Source: an uncultured Clostridia bacterium
GTDB taxonomy: Bacteria; Bacillota; Clostridia; UBA1381
Assembly: GCA_910579415.1 (NCBI GenBank)
Contig: CAJTUY010000013.1
Location: 11,415 to 47,577, forward strand
DNA length: 36,163 nt
Direction: 5' to 3'
The stretch's first letter is position 1. Each line of letters starts with the position of its first letter. Both the position numbers and the translations under genes were made by a program. The notes beneath the pieces are model-generated. The model searched no databases and was not told the DNA's origin. It saw only the letters and a program-made list of their open reading frames with translations. Positions 16,888-25,952 of the stretch are shown here, piece after piece.

Positions 16888-18324
16888 TTATTTATTAAGG
16901 TGCTTATGGACTACAACACGCTCATCAAAATCATATTTTTCCTTACCGATTATCTGATACGTTTCCTGTCCCTTGCCTGCAAGAATTATTACGTCATCCT
17001 TTTTTGCATTGTCAAGAGCATATGCAATAGCTTCGCGTCTGTCCGTTATTACCTTATATTCACCATTTGTTTTCTTTATGCCTGCAACTATTTCATTTAT
17101 AATGGCGTCAGGGTCTTCTGTTCTCGGATTATCTGAGGTTATAATACTGTAATCCGAGAGTCTGCCTGCTATTTCCCCCATAATAGAACGTTTTGTGCTG
17201 TCCCTGTCACCGCCGCAGCCGAACAGTGTTATTACTCTGCCCAAAGCAAAATCCTTAACGGTAGTTATTATATTTTCCAATCCGTCAGGAGTATGCGCAT
17301 AGTCAATTATAACCGTATAATCCGTATCGGTCGGAACTACCTCAACGCGTCCGAGAACCCCCGATGCATCGGAAAGTCCTTTTATAATAGTGTCAATATC
17401 TATACCGAGCATAAGAGCGGCGCCCATTGCGGATATGGCATTGTAAACACTGAATTTACCCGGTATTGCAATATGCACATGATTTTTTTCGCCCTTATAC
17501 AATACATCAAAATCCGTACCCTTTGCCGTTATCTTCACATTATCGGCTTTAAGGTCGCTGCCGTCTGAAAGCCCGACTGTAAGCATATCACACTGCGCGG
17601 CATCTGCAATTTTTCTGCCGCCGTCATCATCAATATTAACAACGCCCTTGTCACATATGTTAAACAGTTTAGCCTTTGCGGCAAGATAATTTTCCATTGT
17701 TTTATGAAAATCAAGATGGTCGCGCGTTAAATTAGTAAATACACCGACATCAAAATGGCATCCGTATACTCTGTCCAGTTCAAGCGCATGGCTTGAAACC
17801 TCCATAACAACACACTCAGCGTCACTCTCCGCCATTTCCGCAAAAAGCTGCTGCAGCTCAAGTGCATTCGGCGTTGTCGGGGTTGTACTTTGTGTAACAA
17901 GCACCTTATCGCCTATAATATTTTGATTTGTACCGATAACACCGATACACATACCCGCCGCTTCAATAATACTTTTTATAAGATAGGTTACGGTTGTTTT
18001 TCCGTTTGTTCCCGTAACTCCTATAAGCTTAAACTTTTCAGACGGATTCTGATAGTATTTTCTTGCTATATCCGCAATTGCAATTCGGGAATTATCAACA
18101 TACCACACAGGCACGCCAACCTCTATTCTATCCTGCGCAACTATAAGAGCCGCTCCATTCTTTTCTGCCATTTCTGCATATTTATGCCCGTCAGTTTCAA
18201 AGCCTTTTATACATACAAAGATATTGCCCGGAAGAACATTGCGCGAATCATATGCAATACCCGTTATTTCTATATCCTCATGTTCATCAAGCCATTTTCT
18301 GCCAATAAGTTCGCTTGCTAACAT
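16888..18324 (-). CDS. murE: MurE, UDP-MurNAc-tripeptide synthetase (meso-diaminopimelate adding)
   Basis: Cytoplasmic Mur ligase adding the third amino acid to UDP-MurNAc-L-Ala-D-Glu. ATP-binding loop TGTNGKT lies at 104-110, followed by STTPTTP, EVSSHAL, and the YLAAKAKLF segment that carries the carbamoylated lysine. TSDNPRTEDP near residue 400 holds the DNPR motif that marks meso-DAP rather than L-lysine use. I start at the ATG at 18324 (MLASEL, 478 residues) because GGGGGAAAGG lies directly upstream; an in-frame TTG at 18342 would put this site inside the gene. It follows the transpeptidase gene by 20 bases. Confidence 0.95.
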   Translation of the reverse strand: MLASELIGRKWLDEHEDIEITGIAYDSRNVLPGNIFVCIKGFETDGHKYAEMAEKNGAALIVAQDRIEVGVPVWYVDNSRIAIADIARKYYQNPSEKFKLIGVTGTNGKTTVTYLIKSIIEAAGMCIGVIGTNQNIIGDKVLVTQSTTPTTPNALELQQLFAEMAESDAECVVMEVSSHALELDRVYGCHFDVGVFTNLTRDHLDFHKTMENYLAAKAKLFNICDKGVVNIDDDGGRKIADAAQCDMLTVGLSDGSDLKADNVKITAKGTDFDVLYKGEKNHVHIAIPGKFSVYNAISAMGAALMLGIDIDTIIKGLSDASGVLGRVEVVPTDTDYTVIIDYAHTPDGLENIITTVKDFALGRVITLFGCGGDRDSTKRSIMGEIAGRLSDYSIITSDNPRTEDPDAIINEIVAGIKKTNGEYKVITDRREAIAYALDNAKKDDVIILAGKGQETYQIIGKEKYDFDERVVVHKHLNK

Positions 18325-18344
18325 ACCCTTTCCCCCTATCAAAA

Positions 18345-20624
18345 TTAGTCTGATGTTACCTGTCGGAATTCAACGCCGATTACTGTCGCGGGCAGTACGC
18401 TCTCGCCTGCTTTTACGCTTTGGCTTACCGCATACGAGCCGCCCATTTCATTGTGACCTGCACCTACAATCTCGAAGTTAAGTCCTCTCAGTTCAAGAGT
18501 ATACTTAGCATCATTTACAGACATGCCGTCAAGATTAGGCACTGTCACCATATCCGTTTTTTCCTGTTTTTCTGTGTACAAAATTACAGTTGAGTTTTCG
18601 TTCAGCATAACTCCCGGCTTCGGAAGCTGGTCTACTACGCTGTCGCCGTCGCCAACTACCTTCACATAAAGGTTTTTATCCGCAACAGAATTTCGTGCTT
18701 CACCCTCTGCCATGCCCCGTACATCCGGAACTTCCGCCTTAACGTCAGGAAGCTCGCTTTCGGTGTACTGTTTTTCAATACCGAGATAATTAAGAATATC
18801 CTCTATAACTTCACCTGCAAGCGGCGCAGCAATTGTTCCGCCGTATTTGTTATCCACCTGAGGTTCATCAAGCATGATAAGACATACAACCTGAGGGTCA
18901 TTCGCAGGAGCAAAACCTATAAAGGACGCTATACGCTTGCCCTCCTCACGGTTTCCTTTCTCCGACGTACCTGTTTTACCGCCTATACGGCAGCCCTTTA
19001 CATATGCGTTTTTACCTGTTGATGTCGGAAGCGCAACTACCGATTCCAGTATCTCACGCATAGTTTTTGAGGTTTCCTCCGATATTACACGGCTTACAAC
19101 CTCCGGTTCATACGTCTTTATAACTCCATTGGAGTTTCTTATTTCCTTTACAAGCTGAGGCTTCATTCTCTCACCGCCGTTTATAACTGCTGAAACAGCC
19201 GTTATAAGCTGTATCGGCGTAATCTGAAAACCCTGTCCGAATGAGCTTGTCGCAATATCGACCTCGCTCATTTTATTGTGGTAATATATACTCGATGCCT
19301 CACCTATAAGCTCTAAATCAGTCTTTTCCGTAAGTCCGAAGGCGGTAAAGTATTCCATAAATTTATCGCTGCCCAGACGCAGTCCCAGTTCCATAAAAAC
19401 AGGGTTACAGGAATTACGCACTCCCTCAACAAATGTTTCGGGACCGTGACCGCTCTTATTCGCACAGCCTATTTTTCTGTCGGCTACAACCTTGAAGCCC
19501 GGACAGAAAAACGAGGAATCCAAATTAACAACATGCTCCTCAAGCGCGGCAGCAGCCGTTATTATTTTAAACGTTGAACCCGGTTCATATGTATCGGAAA
19601 CTGCCTTATTTCTCCACATTTTGTTGCGTACAGCAGCTACTTCCTCATCGGTAAGCGCGTTGGGGTCTTCGGTAGGCTTTGGTGTTTCCCCTTCCTCTGT
19701 ATCCCCGTCATCGTCTGGCAGAGTTTTATACCCGAAGTCCAGTGAATACTTTCTGAATTGGTCTAAATCATACGGATTATTAAGGTCAAAATCAGGTTTT
19801 GTAGACATTGCCAGTATTTCGCCTGTTTTAGGGTTCATTACTATGCCTGCCGCACCTTCTTTAAGCTTATTTTCCGTCACGGCCTCCTCAAGATGCTTCT
19901 CAAGGAAGTGCTGTATTGTTTCATCTATGGTAAGTACAACATCATCTCCCTTTGCAGCGCCTGAAATATATTCTGCCTGCTTCTGCGAAAGCGTTGTACC
20001 GTTTGCATTCTGATTTGTTTCAATACTTCCGTTTCTGCCCATAAGTTCATCGTCAAACGTCAGCTCTATACCCTGTATTCCGTTATTGTCATAGCCTGTA
20101 AAACCCAATATATGCGGTGCAACATTAAACGGATAATAACGCTTTGAGTCATCCTCAAAATAAATACCGCTCATAGCCTTTGCTACAATCTTATCAACGC
20201 TTGGGTCCAAAAGACGCTTTACCGCGTCCGCCTCCTCTGTTGTAAGACGCTTTTTAATTACCTGATAGCGGGCATTTTTAGTTATAAGCTTGGCTATTTT
20301 ATCGGTATCCATACCAATAATCGGCGAAAGCTTGGACGCGATAACTGCCGCATCACCGTCCGCCTTTACGTCCTCAGGATTGCATATAAGCGTATTTACA
20401 GACGCGCTCTCAGCCAGAACCTTACCGTTTCTGTCGTAAATATTACCGCGCGCCGCCGTTATAATACTGCTGCCCTGCTGCTGAGCCTTCGCTTTTTTTG
20501 TAAGCTCCTCGCCGCGTATTATCTGCCAGTATCCCACACGCACTATCAGCGCTGTAAGCGCAGCAATTACCGCCAATACCATGACGATTGTTCTTTTTTT
20601 TATTTCATTTAATGATGGCTTCAT
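18345..20624 (-). CDS. SpoVD/FtsI-like class B penicillin-binding protein with two PASTA domains
   Basis: Peptidoglycan transpeptidase of the septum. The 759-760 residue protein has one N-terminal membrane helix (13-31), a PBP dimerisation domain (RGNIYDRNG at 60-68), a transpeptidase domain with Ser351 in STFK (351-354), SCN (406-408) and KTGTS (551-555), and two PASTA repeats at about 625-687 and 690-757. An acidic, proline- and threonine-rich insert (about 303-337) precedes the active-site serine region. Position between ftsL and murE is that of pbpB/spoVD in Firmicutes; the double PASTA tail fits both. The start is the ATG at 20624 or the TTG three bases earlier; the AAAAGGA site is 13 or 10 bases away, so this is unsettled. 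It is the likely partner of FtsW. Confidence 0.92.
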   Translation of the reverse strand: MKPSLNEIKKRTIVMVLAVIAALTALIVRVGYWQIIRGEELTKKAKAQQQGSSIITAARGNIYDRNGKVLAESASVNTLICNPEDVKADGDAAVIASKLSPIIGMDTDKIAKLITKNARYQVIKKRLTTEEADAVKRLLDPSVDKIVAKAMSGIYFEDDSKRYYPFNVAPHILGFTGYDNNGIQGIELTFDDELMGRNGSIETNQNANGTTLSQKQAEYISGAAKGDDVVLTIDETIQHFLEKHLEEAVTENKLKEGAAGIVMNPKTGEILAMSTKPDFDLNNPYDLDQFRKYSLDFGYKTLPDDDGDTEEGETPKPTEDPNALTDEEVAAVRNKMWRNKAVSDTYEPGSTFKIITAAAALEEHVVNLDSSFFCPGFKVVADRKIGCANKSGHGPETFVEGVRNSCNPVFMELGLRLGSDKFMEYFTAFGLTEKTDLELIGEASSIYYHNKMSEVDIATSSFGQGFQITPIQLITAVSAVINGGERMKPQLVKEIRNSNGVIKTYEPEVVSRVISEETSKTMREILESVVALPTSTGKNAYVKGCRIGGKTGTSEKGNREEGKRIASFIGFAPANDPQVVCLIMLDEPQVDNKYGGTIAAPLAGEVIEDILNYLGIEKQYTESELPDVKAEVPDVRGMAEGEARNSVADKNLYVKVVGDGDSVVDQLPKPGVMLNENSTVILYTEKQEKTDMVTVPNLDGMSVNDAKYTLELRGLNFEIVGAGHNEMGGSYAVSQSVKAGESVLPATVIGVEFRQVTSD

Positions 20625-20678
20625 CAATCAATCAATTCCTTTTAATAACTATATCCGGCTAATAAAAGTCCGACTGTT

Positions 20679-21182
20679 CTATTTTATGCTGAAAAATTGT
20701 ACAATATTACCGCCAAGCTTTTTAAGCATTGACATCATACCGTTTCCAAGTCCCTCAACCTCGTCTGCTGTGCTTTCAATGTAGTCGTCCTGTTTGACGT
20801 TTACATAAATAGTCTGATACTTTTCGGGTCTTTGCATACCGAGTCTTGTAGTAGCCTGTCTTTCTATTTCGGCAAGGTCTACACTCTGCTCCATATCAAA
20901 TATCATCTGACTTGTAGCCGACTCAATTGTATTAAGCTCTTTTTGAAGCGATGCTATCTCCTGACCCGTTTCATTTACAGTTACAAATTCGGAAATCATA
21001 AAGCCTGCCGACAATGCCATTACGGTGATTGCGGCTATTCTGCGAAAATTCTTTACTTTATACCGCATTTGTTCACGTTTCCTTTTATCTGCTATTACTC
21101 TGTTTTTCTGTATGTTTCTTCTTTTTCTTACCGGAGGTGTATACTGTTCCGGAAGCTTATATGCTAAATTTCCGTAATTCAC
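20679..21182 (-). CDS. ftsL: FtsL-like septum protein
   Basis: A 167-residue bitopic membrane protein. A strongly basic cytoplasmic N-terminus (KRRNIQKNR, DKRKREQMRYK) precedes one membrane helix (about 52-70, IAAITVMALSAGFMI) and an extracytoplasmic coiled coil with the DLAEIERQATTRLGM segment typical of FtsL/DivIC. Sequence identity in this family is low; position between rsmH and the class B PBP gene is the strongest evidence. FtsL bridges FtsB/DivIC and the FtsW-PBP pair at the septum. The start is taken as GTG at 21182, because AAAGGAG is 10 bases upstream; an in-frame TTG at 21209 lies before that site. A C-terminal tail of about 35 residues after the coiled coil is longer than usual. 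Confidence 0.82.
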   Translation of the reverse strand: MNYGNLAYKLPEQYTPPVRKRRNIQKNRVIADKRKREQMRYKVKNFRRIAAITVMALSAGFMISEFVTVNETGQEIASLQKELNTIESATSQMIFDMEQSVDLAEIERQATTRLGMQRPEKYQTIYVNVKQDDYIESTADEVEGLGNGMMSMLKKLGGNIVQFFSIK

Positions 21183-21212
21183 AAGAATATATCTCCTTTC
21201 CAAAATCAAGGT

Positions 21213-22145
21213 TTAAATCTTCTCCGCAACCCTCAATTTTGCGCTTTTTGCGCGCGAATTTTCCCCAAGCTCATTTTCAGACGGCAGTACCGGTTTTTTT
21301 GAAATTATTTTAATCTCCGGGACTTTACCGCATACGCATACGGGGAATTCTTTAGGACATGTACAGCCCTGCGCCAAATCCTTATATGCTTTCTTTACAA
21401 TTCTGTCCTCCAACGAATGGAATGTTATTATTGCCAGTCTTCCTCCACTTTTCAAGCAGGATACAAAATCCTTGACAGCGTCTTCAAGCATGTTAAGCTC
21501 ATTGTTTACTTCAATCCTTATTGCCTGAAAAACTCTTTTTGCAGGATGTCCGCCGTCCAGACGCGCCTTTTTAGGTATTGCCGCCTTTATAATATCCACC
21601 AGTTCAAAGGTCGTTTCCACCTGTTTTTCACTGCGCGCTCTTACGATAAACTCCGCTATACGCCTAGACCATTTTTCCTCGCCGTAGGCGAAAAAAATCT
21701 CTGCCAATTCATCGCGCGAATATGAGTTGACAACATCATACGCAGTTTTGCCTCCTGACGTGTCCATACGCATATCAAGCCGCGCATTACTCATATAACT
21801 GAAGCCGCGTTCAGAATTGTCAAGCTGATATGAGCTTACACCCAAATCCAGTACCGCCCCGTCAATTTTATCAATTCCCTGTTCGCGGAGTATGTTCTTA
21901 ATCTCACAGAAATTTCTGTTTACAAAGGTCACTCTTTCTCCGTACTTATTAAGACGCTTCTTTGCCGCTTCTATCGCTTCCCTGTCACGGTCTATCCCGA
22001 TAAGGGAACAAGTTTTACTCCTCGATAAAATTTCATAGGAATGTCCGCCGCCTCCAAGCGTACCGTCGGCATATATGCCGCTGTCTGATACCAAAAGCGA
22101 ATCAACACTTTCATTCAGCAGTACCGAAATGTGCTTAAACTCCAT
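21213..22145 (-). CDS. rsmH: RsmH (MraW), 16S rRNA m4C1402 methyltransferase
   Basis: SAM-dependent enzyme that N4-methylates C1402 in the decoding centre of 16S rRNA. The 310-residue length is normal. Motifs seen: HISVLLNESV at the start, the SAM-binding YADGTLGGGGHS (26-37), DGAVLDLGVSSYQLD, DMRMD, the KRVFQAIRIEVNNEL signature and ITFHSLEDRIVK. A late CTCPKEFPVCVCG cluster is also typical. It is second in the dcw operon, 15 bases after mraZ, with AGGAAAGGAA before the ATG. Confidence 0.96.
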   Translation of the reverse strand: MEFKHISVLLNESVDSLLVSDSGIYADGTLGGGGHSYEILSRSKTCSLIGIDRDREAIEAAKKRLNKYGERVTFVNRNFCEIKNILREQGIDKIDGAVLDLGVSSYQLDNSERGFSYMSNARLDMRMDTSGGKTAYDVVNSYSRDELAEIFFAYGEEKWSRRIAEFIVRARSEKQVETTFELVDIIKAAIPKKARLDGGHPAKRVFQAIRIEVNNELNMLEDAVKDFVSCLKSGGRLAIITFHSLEDRIVKKAYKDLAQGCTCPKEFPVCVCGKVPEIKIISKKPVLPSENELGENSRAKSAKLRVAEKI

Positions 22146-22160
22146 ATTGCCGTTCCTTTC

Positions 22161-22604
22161 CTATATGTTAAGACCATATGCTCTTATGCCCTCAAGCATA
22201 AAATCATCGGAAAGTCCGCGCTGATAATTATCCCATTCCGCGCTGTCCCATATTTCAAGACGTGTATTTGCGCCGACAAGCACTACGTCTTTTGAAAGTC
22301 CGGCATACTCCATAAGCCTTTTTGCAATAGGAACACGTCCCTGCTTATCAATTACGGCAGATGATGCTTTGCCGAAAAACAGACGTACAAACGCCGCAGC
22401 ATTTCTGTCTGTGGCAGTCGGGAGCTGATTTATTTTCTCAGAAATCTTATCCCACTCCTCCTGAGTATAAATATGCAGGCATTTATCCGACATTGAACGC
22501 GTAACATATACCATATCGGACATATTTTCACGTACGCGTGACGGCAAAATAATCCTTCCGCGTTCATCAAGCTGACGCGGATATTCATCAACAAAATTTA
22601 CCAT
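22161..22604 (-). CDS. mraZ: MraZ, dcw transcriptional regulator
   Basis: A 147-residue protein with two AbrB-like repeats, shown by LDERGRIILPSRVRE (about 13-27) and DKQGRVPIAKRLME (about 82-95), each with the conserved DxxGR turn. MraZ forms rings and binds TGGG-type repeats at its own promoter, usually repressing the dcw operon. Matching repeats are present upstream (22648-22680). The AGGAAGG site is about 15 bases from the ATG, longer than normal, which may mean weak translation. First gene of the operon. Confidence 0.93.
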   Translation of the reverse strand: MVNFVDEYPRQLDERGRIILPSRVRENMSDMVYVTRSMSDKCLHIYTQEEWDKISEKINQLPTATDRNAAAFVRLFFGKASSAVIDKQGRVPIAKRLMEYAGLSKDVVLVGANTRLEIWDSAEWDNYQRGLSDDFMLEGIRAYGLNI

Positions 22605-22647
22605 TCAGTCTTTCGCCTGCCTTCCTCACAGATTTATGAGATATGCA

Positions 22648-22680
22648 CCATTTTACTCCCATACACTCCCATTAACTCCA
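22648..22680 (-). promoter_or_regulatory. MraZ operator repeats
   Basis: Reading the minus strand from 22680: TGGAG, then TGGGAG, then TGGGAG, then TGG, with starts 9, 10 and 11 bases apart. The two TGGGAG copies are exactly one helical turn apart, as known for MraZ boxes. They begin at the last base of the -10 element and cover the transcription start, which fits repression by blocking polymerase. Confidence 0.75.
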
Positions 22681-22708
22681 TTTTACCCTACTTCTGTGAA
22701 AATTGCAA
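22680..22708 (-). promoter_or_regulatory. Sigma-A promoter of mraZ and the dcw operon
   Basis: On the minus strand: TTGCAA (22703-22708), 17-base spacer, TAAAAT (22680-22685). No other promoter of this quality was noticed within the 12-kb operon, though I did not scan it fully. Confidence 0.7.
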
Positions 22709-22757
22709 TAGCTTTTTTTCTATGTATCCTCTATTTTGCCTTATTTTACTGTTTTAC

Positions 22758-22786
22758 TTGTAAATTTTAGCGATATAGGATATAAT
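22758..22786 (+). promoter_or_regulatory. Sigma-A promoter of tex-lgt
   Basis: TTGTAA (22758-22763), 17-base spacer, TATAAT (22781-22786). It diverges from the mraZ promoter. The predicted leader is about 180 bases, unusually long, and contains an inverted repeat at 22875-22894. The rest of the 22605-22974 gap is AT-rich with no open frame or RNA gene I can support. Confidence 0.65.
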
Positions 22787-22874
22787 TAGTATGATTGGCA
22801 ATTTATCCGACATGTATATGTTGTTATATGTTTGTAATATAACCTACTATATATTGTGGTTGTTGCTATTATAT

Positions 22875-22894
22875 CACAAATATTTCAATTTGTG
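22875..22894. repeat. Inverted repeat in the tex leader
   Basis: CACAAAT and ATTTGTG pair perfectly with a 6-base spacer, 80 bases before the tex start codon. It has no T-tract, so it is more like an operator or a small leader hairpin than a terminator. Confidence 0.35.
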
Positions 22895-22974
22895 AATAGT
22901 TATTTTAAAATTTGTTTGCAGTTTTATTACAAAAATATTTCAGCGGGCATTTTGTATTTTGGAGGATATTACAT

Positions 22975-25137
22975 ATGGAAAACAGCGAGATTAAGATTAT
23001 AAACACTCTTAAAGACACGTTAAACCTTAAAAAATGGCAGGTTGAGAGCGCGGTCGAGCTTATTGACGACGGAAATACCATACCTTTTATCGCGCGTTAC
23101 AGAAAAGAGGCGACAGGCTCCCTGAGCGATGAAATATTACGCGAGCTTTACGATAAATTAAATTATCTGCGTAATCTTGAAAACAAAAAAGAGGAAACAA
23201 TTCGCCTCATTGATGAACAGGAGCTTTTAACAGATGATATAAGGACAGCAATAGAAAATGCGGTCACGCTGTCGGAAATAGAGGATATCTACCGTCCGTT
23301 CAGGCCTAAGCGCAGAACACGCGCCACCATTGCTAAGGAAAAAGGTCTTGAGCCTCTTGCAAAAATCCTCCTTGCTCAAAACAAAGAAGATAATATAGAA
23401 AGTATTGCACTTGAGTTTATTGACACGGAAAAGGATGTGGAAAGCGCGGAAGATGCAATTGCAGGCGCGCAGGATATTATTGCTGAGGAGATAAGTGATA
23501 ATGCAGACTTCCGAAAGACCATACGCAGTATGACTGTAAATGACGGACTTCTTGTTTCAAAAGCTTCGACAGAAGAAGACAGCGTTTACCGCCTTTACTA
23601 TGATTTTTCCGAACCTGTAAAAAGGCTTGCAAATCATCGTTTGCTTGCTATAAATCGCGGAGAAAAAGAAGGATTTTTATCTGTTAAAATAGATGTTGAC
23701 GAGGATAACGCAGTAAATTATCTTATACGTTCTCTTACACCCAAAACCGAAGCGCCGTCAACAAAATATGTATGCGAAGCCGCGCGTGACAGTTATAAAC
23801 GTCTTATCGCACCGTCAATAGCAACCGAAATTCGAGGTATGCTGACCGAAAATGCTGAGGAGGCCTCCATAAAGGTATTTAATCAAAATCTGTCGGGACT
23901 GCTTTTACAGCCTCCCATAAAAGGCAAGGTCGTGATGGGCTTTGACCCCGGTTACAGGACAGGCTGTAAAGTAGCGGTAGTTGACGAAACGGGCAAGGTT
24001 CTTGATACAAATGTAGTTTACTGCACACTTGATATTCACGACAAAACTAAGGCAAAAAAAATTCTTACCGATATGATAATAAAAAATAATGTTGACCTTG
24101 TTTCTATCGGTAACGGCACAGCTTCAAAGGAAAGCGAAATATTTATTTCAGACCTCTTAAAAGAGCTTCCCCAAGAAGTATTCTATATTATGACAAATGA
24201 AGCAGGCGCTTCGGTTTACAGTGCTTCAAAGCTTGCCACAGAAGAATTTCCTCAGTATGACGTTGCGCTGAGAAGCGCAGTTTCAATCGCCCGCCGAGCG
24301 CAGGACCCTCTTGCCGAGCTTGTTAAAATTGACCCAAAATCAATAGGCGTCGGACAGTACCAACATGATATGAACCAAAAGCGGTTAGGCGAGGCGTTGG
24401 AAGGCGTTGTTGAAGCATGCGTAAACAGTGTCGGAGTTGACCTGAATACCGCATCACCTTCTCTACTGTCCTACGTTGCCGGAATTAACAAAACTGTCTC
24501 AAAAAATATAACTATATACCGCGAAGAGAACGGAAAATTTGCATCCAGAAAAGAACTTTTAAAAGTGCCGAAGCTCGGCGCAAAAGCATTTGAGCAATGC
24601 GCAGGTTTTATGCGCATTACAGACGGCAGCGAACCTCTTGACAACACTTCGGTTCATCCCGAAAGCTACAAAGCGGCATCAGAGCTTTTAAAAATTTTAG
24701 GTTACACTGCCGAAGACGTTAAAAGCGGCAGCACTGCCGACTTAAAAAAGCGTCTTGCAGATAAAAACATAACGGAGCTTGCCGCAAAGCTCGGAATTGG
24801 CGAAATAACACTTACGGACATTGCCGACAGTATTATCCGAAAAGGACGCGACCCGCGAGAAGACCTGCCGCAACCCGTCTTACGAAGCGACATTCTGTCT
24901 ATGGAGGATTTAAAGCCCGACATGACTCTTACAGGTACTGTAAGAAATGTAATTGACTTCGGTGCATTTGTTGATATAGGAGTACATCAGGACGGACTTG
25001 TACACATATCCCAGATTTGTGACAGATATATAAAGCACCCGTCCGATGTATTATCGGTAGGTGATATAGTAAAAGTACGCGTACTTGAGGTGGACGTTAA
25101 AAAGAAACGCATTTCGCTGAGCATGAAGGAGGCATAA
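22975..25137 (+). CDS. tex: Tex family S1 RNA-binding protein
   Basis: Tex is a conserved cytoplasmic nucleic-acid-binding factor linked to transcription and RNA turnover. The 720-residue protein has the usual order: helical N-terminal Tex domain (LNLKKWQVESAVELI, TIPFIARYRKEATGSL), the YqgF-like RNase H fold with GFDPGYRTGCK and SIGNGTASKESE, helix-hairpin-helix motifs (SVGVDLNTASPSLLSYVAGI and following), and a C-terminal S1 domain (GTVRNVIDFGAFVDIGVHQ). The start is the ATG at 22975: GGAGG lies 9 bases upstream, while an open frame from 22912 lacks an RBS and adds no family-like residues. The lgt gene follows after 2 bases and is surely co-transcribed. Confidence 0.94.
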   Translation: MENSEIKIINTLKDTLNLKKWQVESAVELIDDGNTIPFIARYRKEATGSLSDEILRELYDKLNYLRNLENKKEETIRLIDEQELLTDDIRTAIENAVTLSEIEDIYRPFRPKRRTRATIAKEKGLEPLAKILLAQNKEDNIESIALEFIDTEKDVESAEDAIAGAQDIIAEEISDNADFRKTIRSMTVNDGLLVSKASTEEDSVYRLYYDFSEPVKRLANHRLLAINRGEKEGFLSVKIDVDEDNAVNYLIRSLTPKTEAPSTKYVCEAARDSYKRLIAPSIATEIRGMLTENAEEASIKVFNQNLSGLLLQPPIKGKVVMGFDPGYRTGCKVAVVDETGKVLDTNVVYCTLDIHDKTKAKKILTDMIIKNNVDLVSIGNGTASKESEIFISDLLKELPQEVFYIMTNEAGASVYSASKLATEEFPQYDVALRSAVSIARRAQDPLAELVKIDPKSIGVGQYQHDMNQKRLGEALEGVVEACVNSVGVDLNTASPSLLSYVAGINKTVSKNITIYREENGKFASRKELLKVPKLGAKAFEQCAGFMRITDGSEPLDNTSVHPESYKAASELLKILGYTAEDVKSGSTADLKKRLADKNITELAAKLGIGEITLTDIADSIIRKGRDPREDLPQPVLRSDILSMEDLKPDMTLTGTVRNVIDFGAFVDIGVHQDGLVHISQICDRYIKHPSDVLSVGDIVKVRVLEVDVKKKRISLSMKEA

Positions 25138-25139
25138 TT

Positions 25140-25937
25140 ATGAACGTTATTTCTTTTCCCCGACTGGGTATTACTCTTAATATCAACCCTGTTGCATTCC
25201 GCATAGGCTCAAAGCCTGTTTACTGGTATGCTCTGATAATACTTACGGGCTTTCTTCTCGGGTTGCTGTTTGTATACTGCACCTGCGAAAAACGCGGCGT
25301 AAAACGTGATAACATATGGGATATTGCATTATTCGGACTTGTTGCGGGGATTGCAGGCGCGCGGATTTACTATGTTTTATTCGCGCTTTATGAATTTTCA
25401 TCCCTCCTTGACACCTTAAAGATATGGAACGGCGGACTTGCCATTTACGGTGGAATTATAGGCGCGGCGATATCCTCGTTCATATACTGCCGCATAAAAA
25501 AGCTGAACACCCGAAATATATTTGATACATGCGCTCCGGGACTTCTTATCGGACAGGCAATAGGACGCTTCGGAAATTTTGTAAATGCCGAAGTGTTTGG
25601 CAGGGAAACAGATTTTCTTTTGGGGATGTCGATAAACGGCAGACCTCCGGTTCATCCTCTGTTTTTATATGAATCACTGTGGAATGCCGCAGGACTTATA
25701 CTCATATTGTTATTCAGGGACAGAAAAAAAGAAGATGGACAGGTATTCTGCTTCTATATTTTCTGGTATGCGCTGGGAAGACTGTTTCTGGAGGGTATGC
25801 GGAACAGCAATTACATTCTGTATGTTATACCCAATGTACTCGGAATATCACAGCTTGTTTCAGCGCTGCTGATTGTATTATCCGCCGCAGCATTTATTTA
25901 CCTTAACATAAAGAAAAGCAAAGGGACAGTTCAATAA
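25140..25937 (+). CDS. lgt: Lgt, prolipoprotein diacylglyceryl transferase
   Basis: Membrane enzyme that moves diacylglycerol from phosphatidylglycerol to the lipobox cysteine of lipoprotein precursors. The 265-residue protein has seven hydrophobic segments, WYALIILTGFLLG, the GGLAIYGGIIG loop, and the Lgt signature GQAIGRFGNFVNAEVFG near 140, then HPLFLYESLWN. AAGGAGG precedes the ATG by 7 bases. It is the second gene of the tex operon; the 3' end of the coding region forms part of the terminator stem. Confidence 0.95.
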   Translation: MNVISFPRLGITLNINPVAFRIGSKPVYWYALIILTGFLLGLLFVYCTCEKRGVKRDNIWDIALFGLVAGIAGARIYYVLFALYEFSSLLDTLKIWNGGLAIYGGIIGAAISSFIYCRIKKLNTRNIFDTCAPGLLIGQAIGRFGNFVNAEVFGRETDFLLGMSINGRPPVHPLFLYESLWNAAGLILILLFRDRKKEDGQVFCFYIFWYALGRLFLEGMRNSNYILYVIPNVLGISQLVSALLIVLSAAAFIYLNIKKSKGTVQ

Positions 25938-25952
25938 ACTGTCCCTTATTTA
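25921..25952. terminator. Terminator between lgt and the PL11 lyase gene
   Basis: AAGGGACAGTT and AACTGTCCCTT form a perfect 11-bp stem with a 5-base loop, followed by TATTTATT. The lgt stop codon lies at the loop and stem edge. It can serve both convergent genes. Confidence 0.75.

Noticed and set aside
16888..18342. MurE start at the TTG at 18342
   Set aside because: The strong GGGGGA RBS lies between this TTG and the ATG at 18324, so the ATG is the better start.
19492..20013. 173-residue plus-strand open frame
   Set aside because: Antisense to the class B PBP gene, serine-rich from reverse reading, no RBS or family features.
22912..22974. N-terminal extension of Tex
   Set aside because: No RBS at 22912; GGAGG is placed for the ATG at 22975 and the Tex family starts there.
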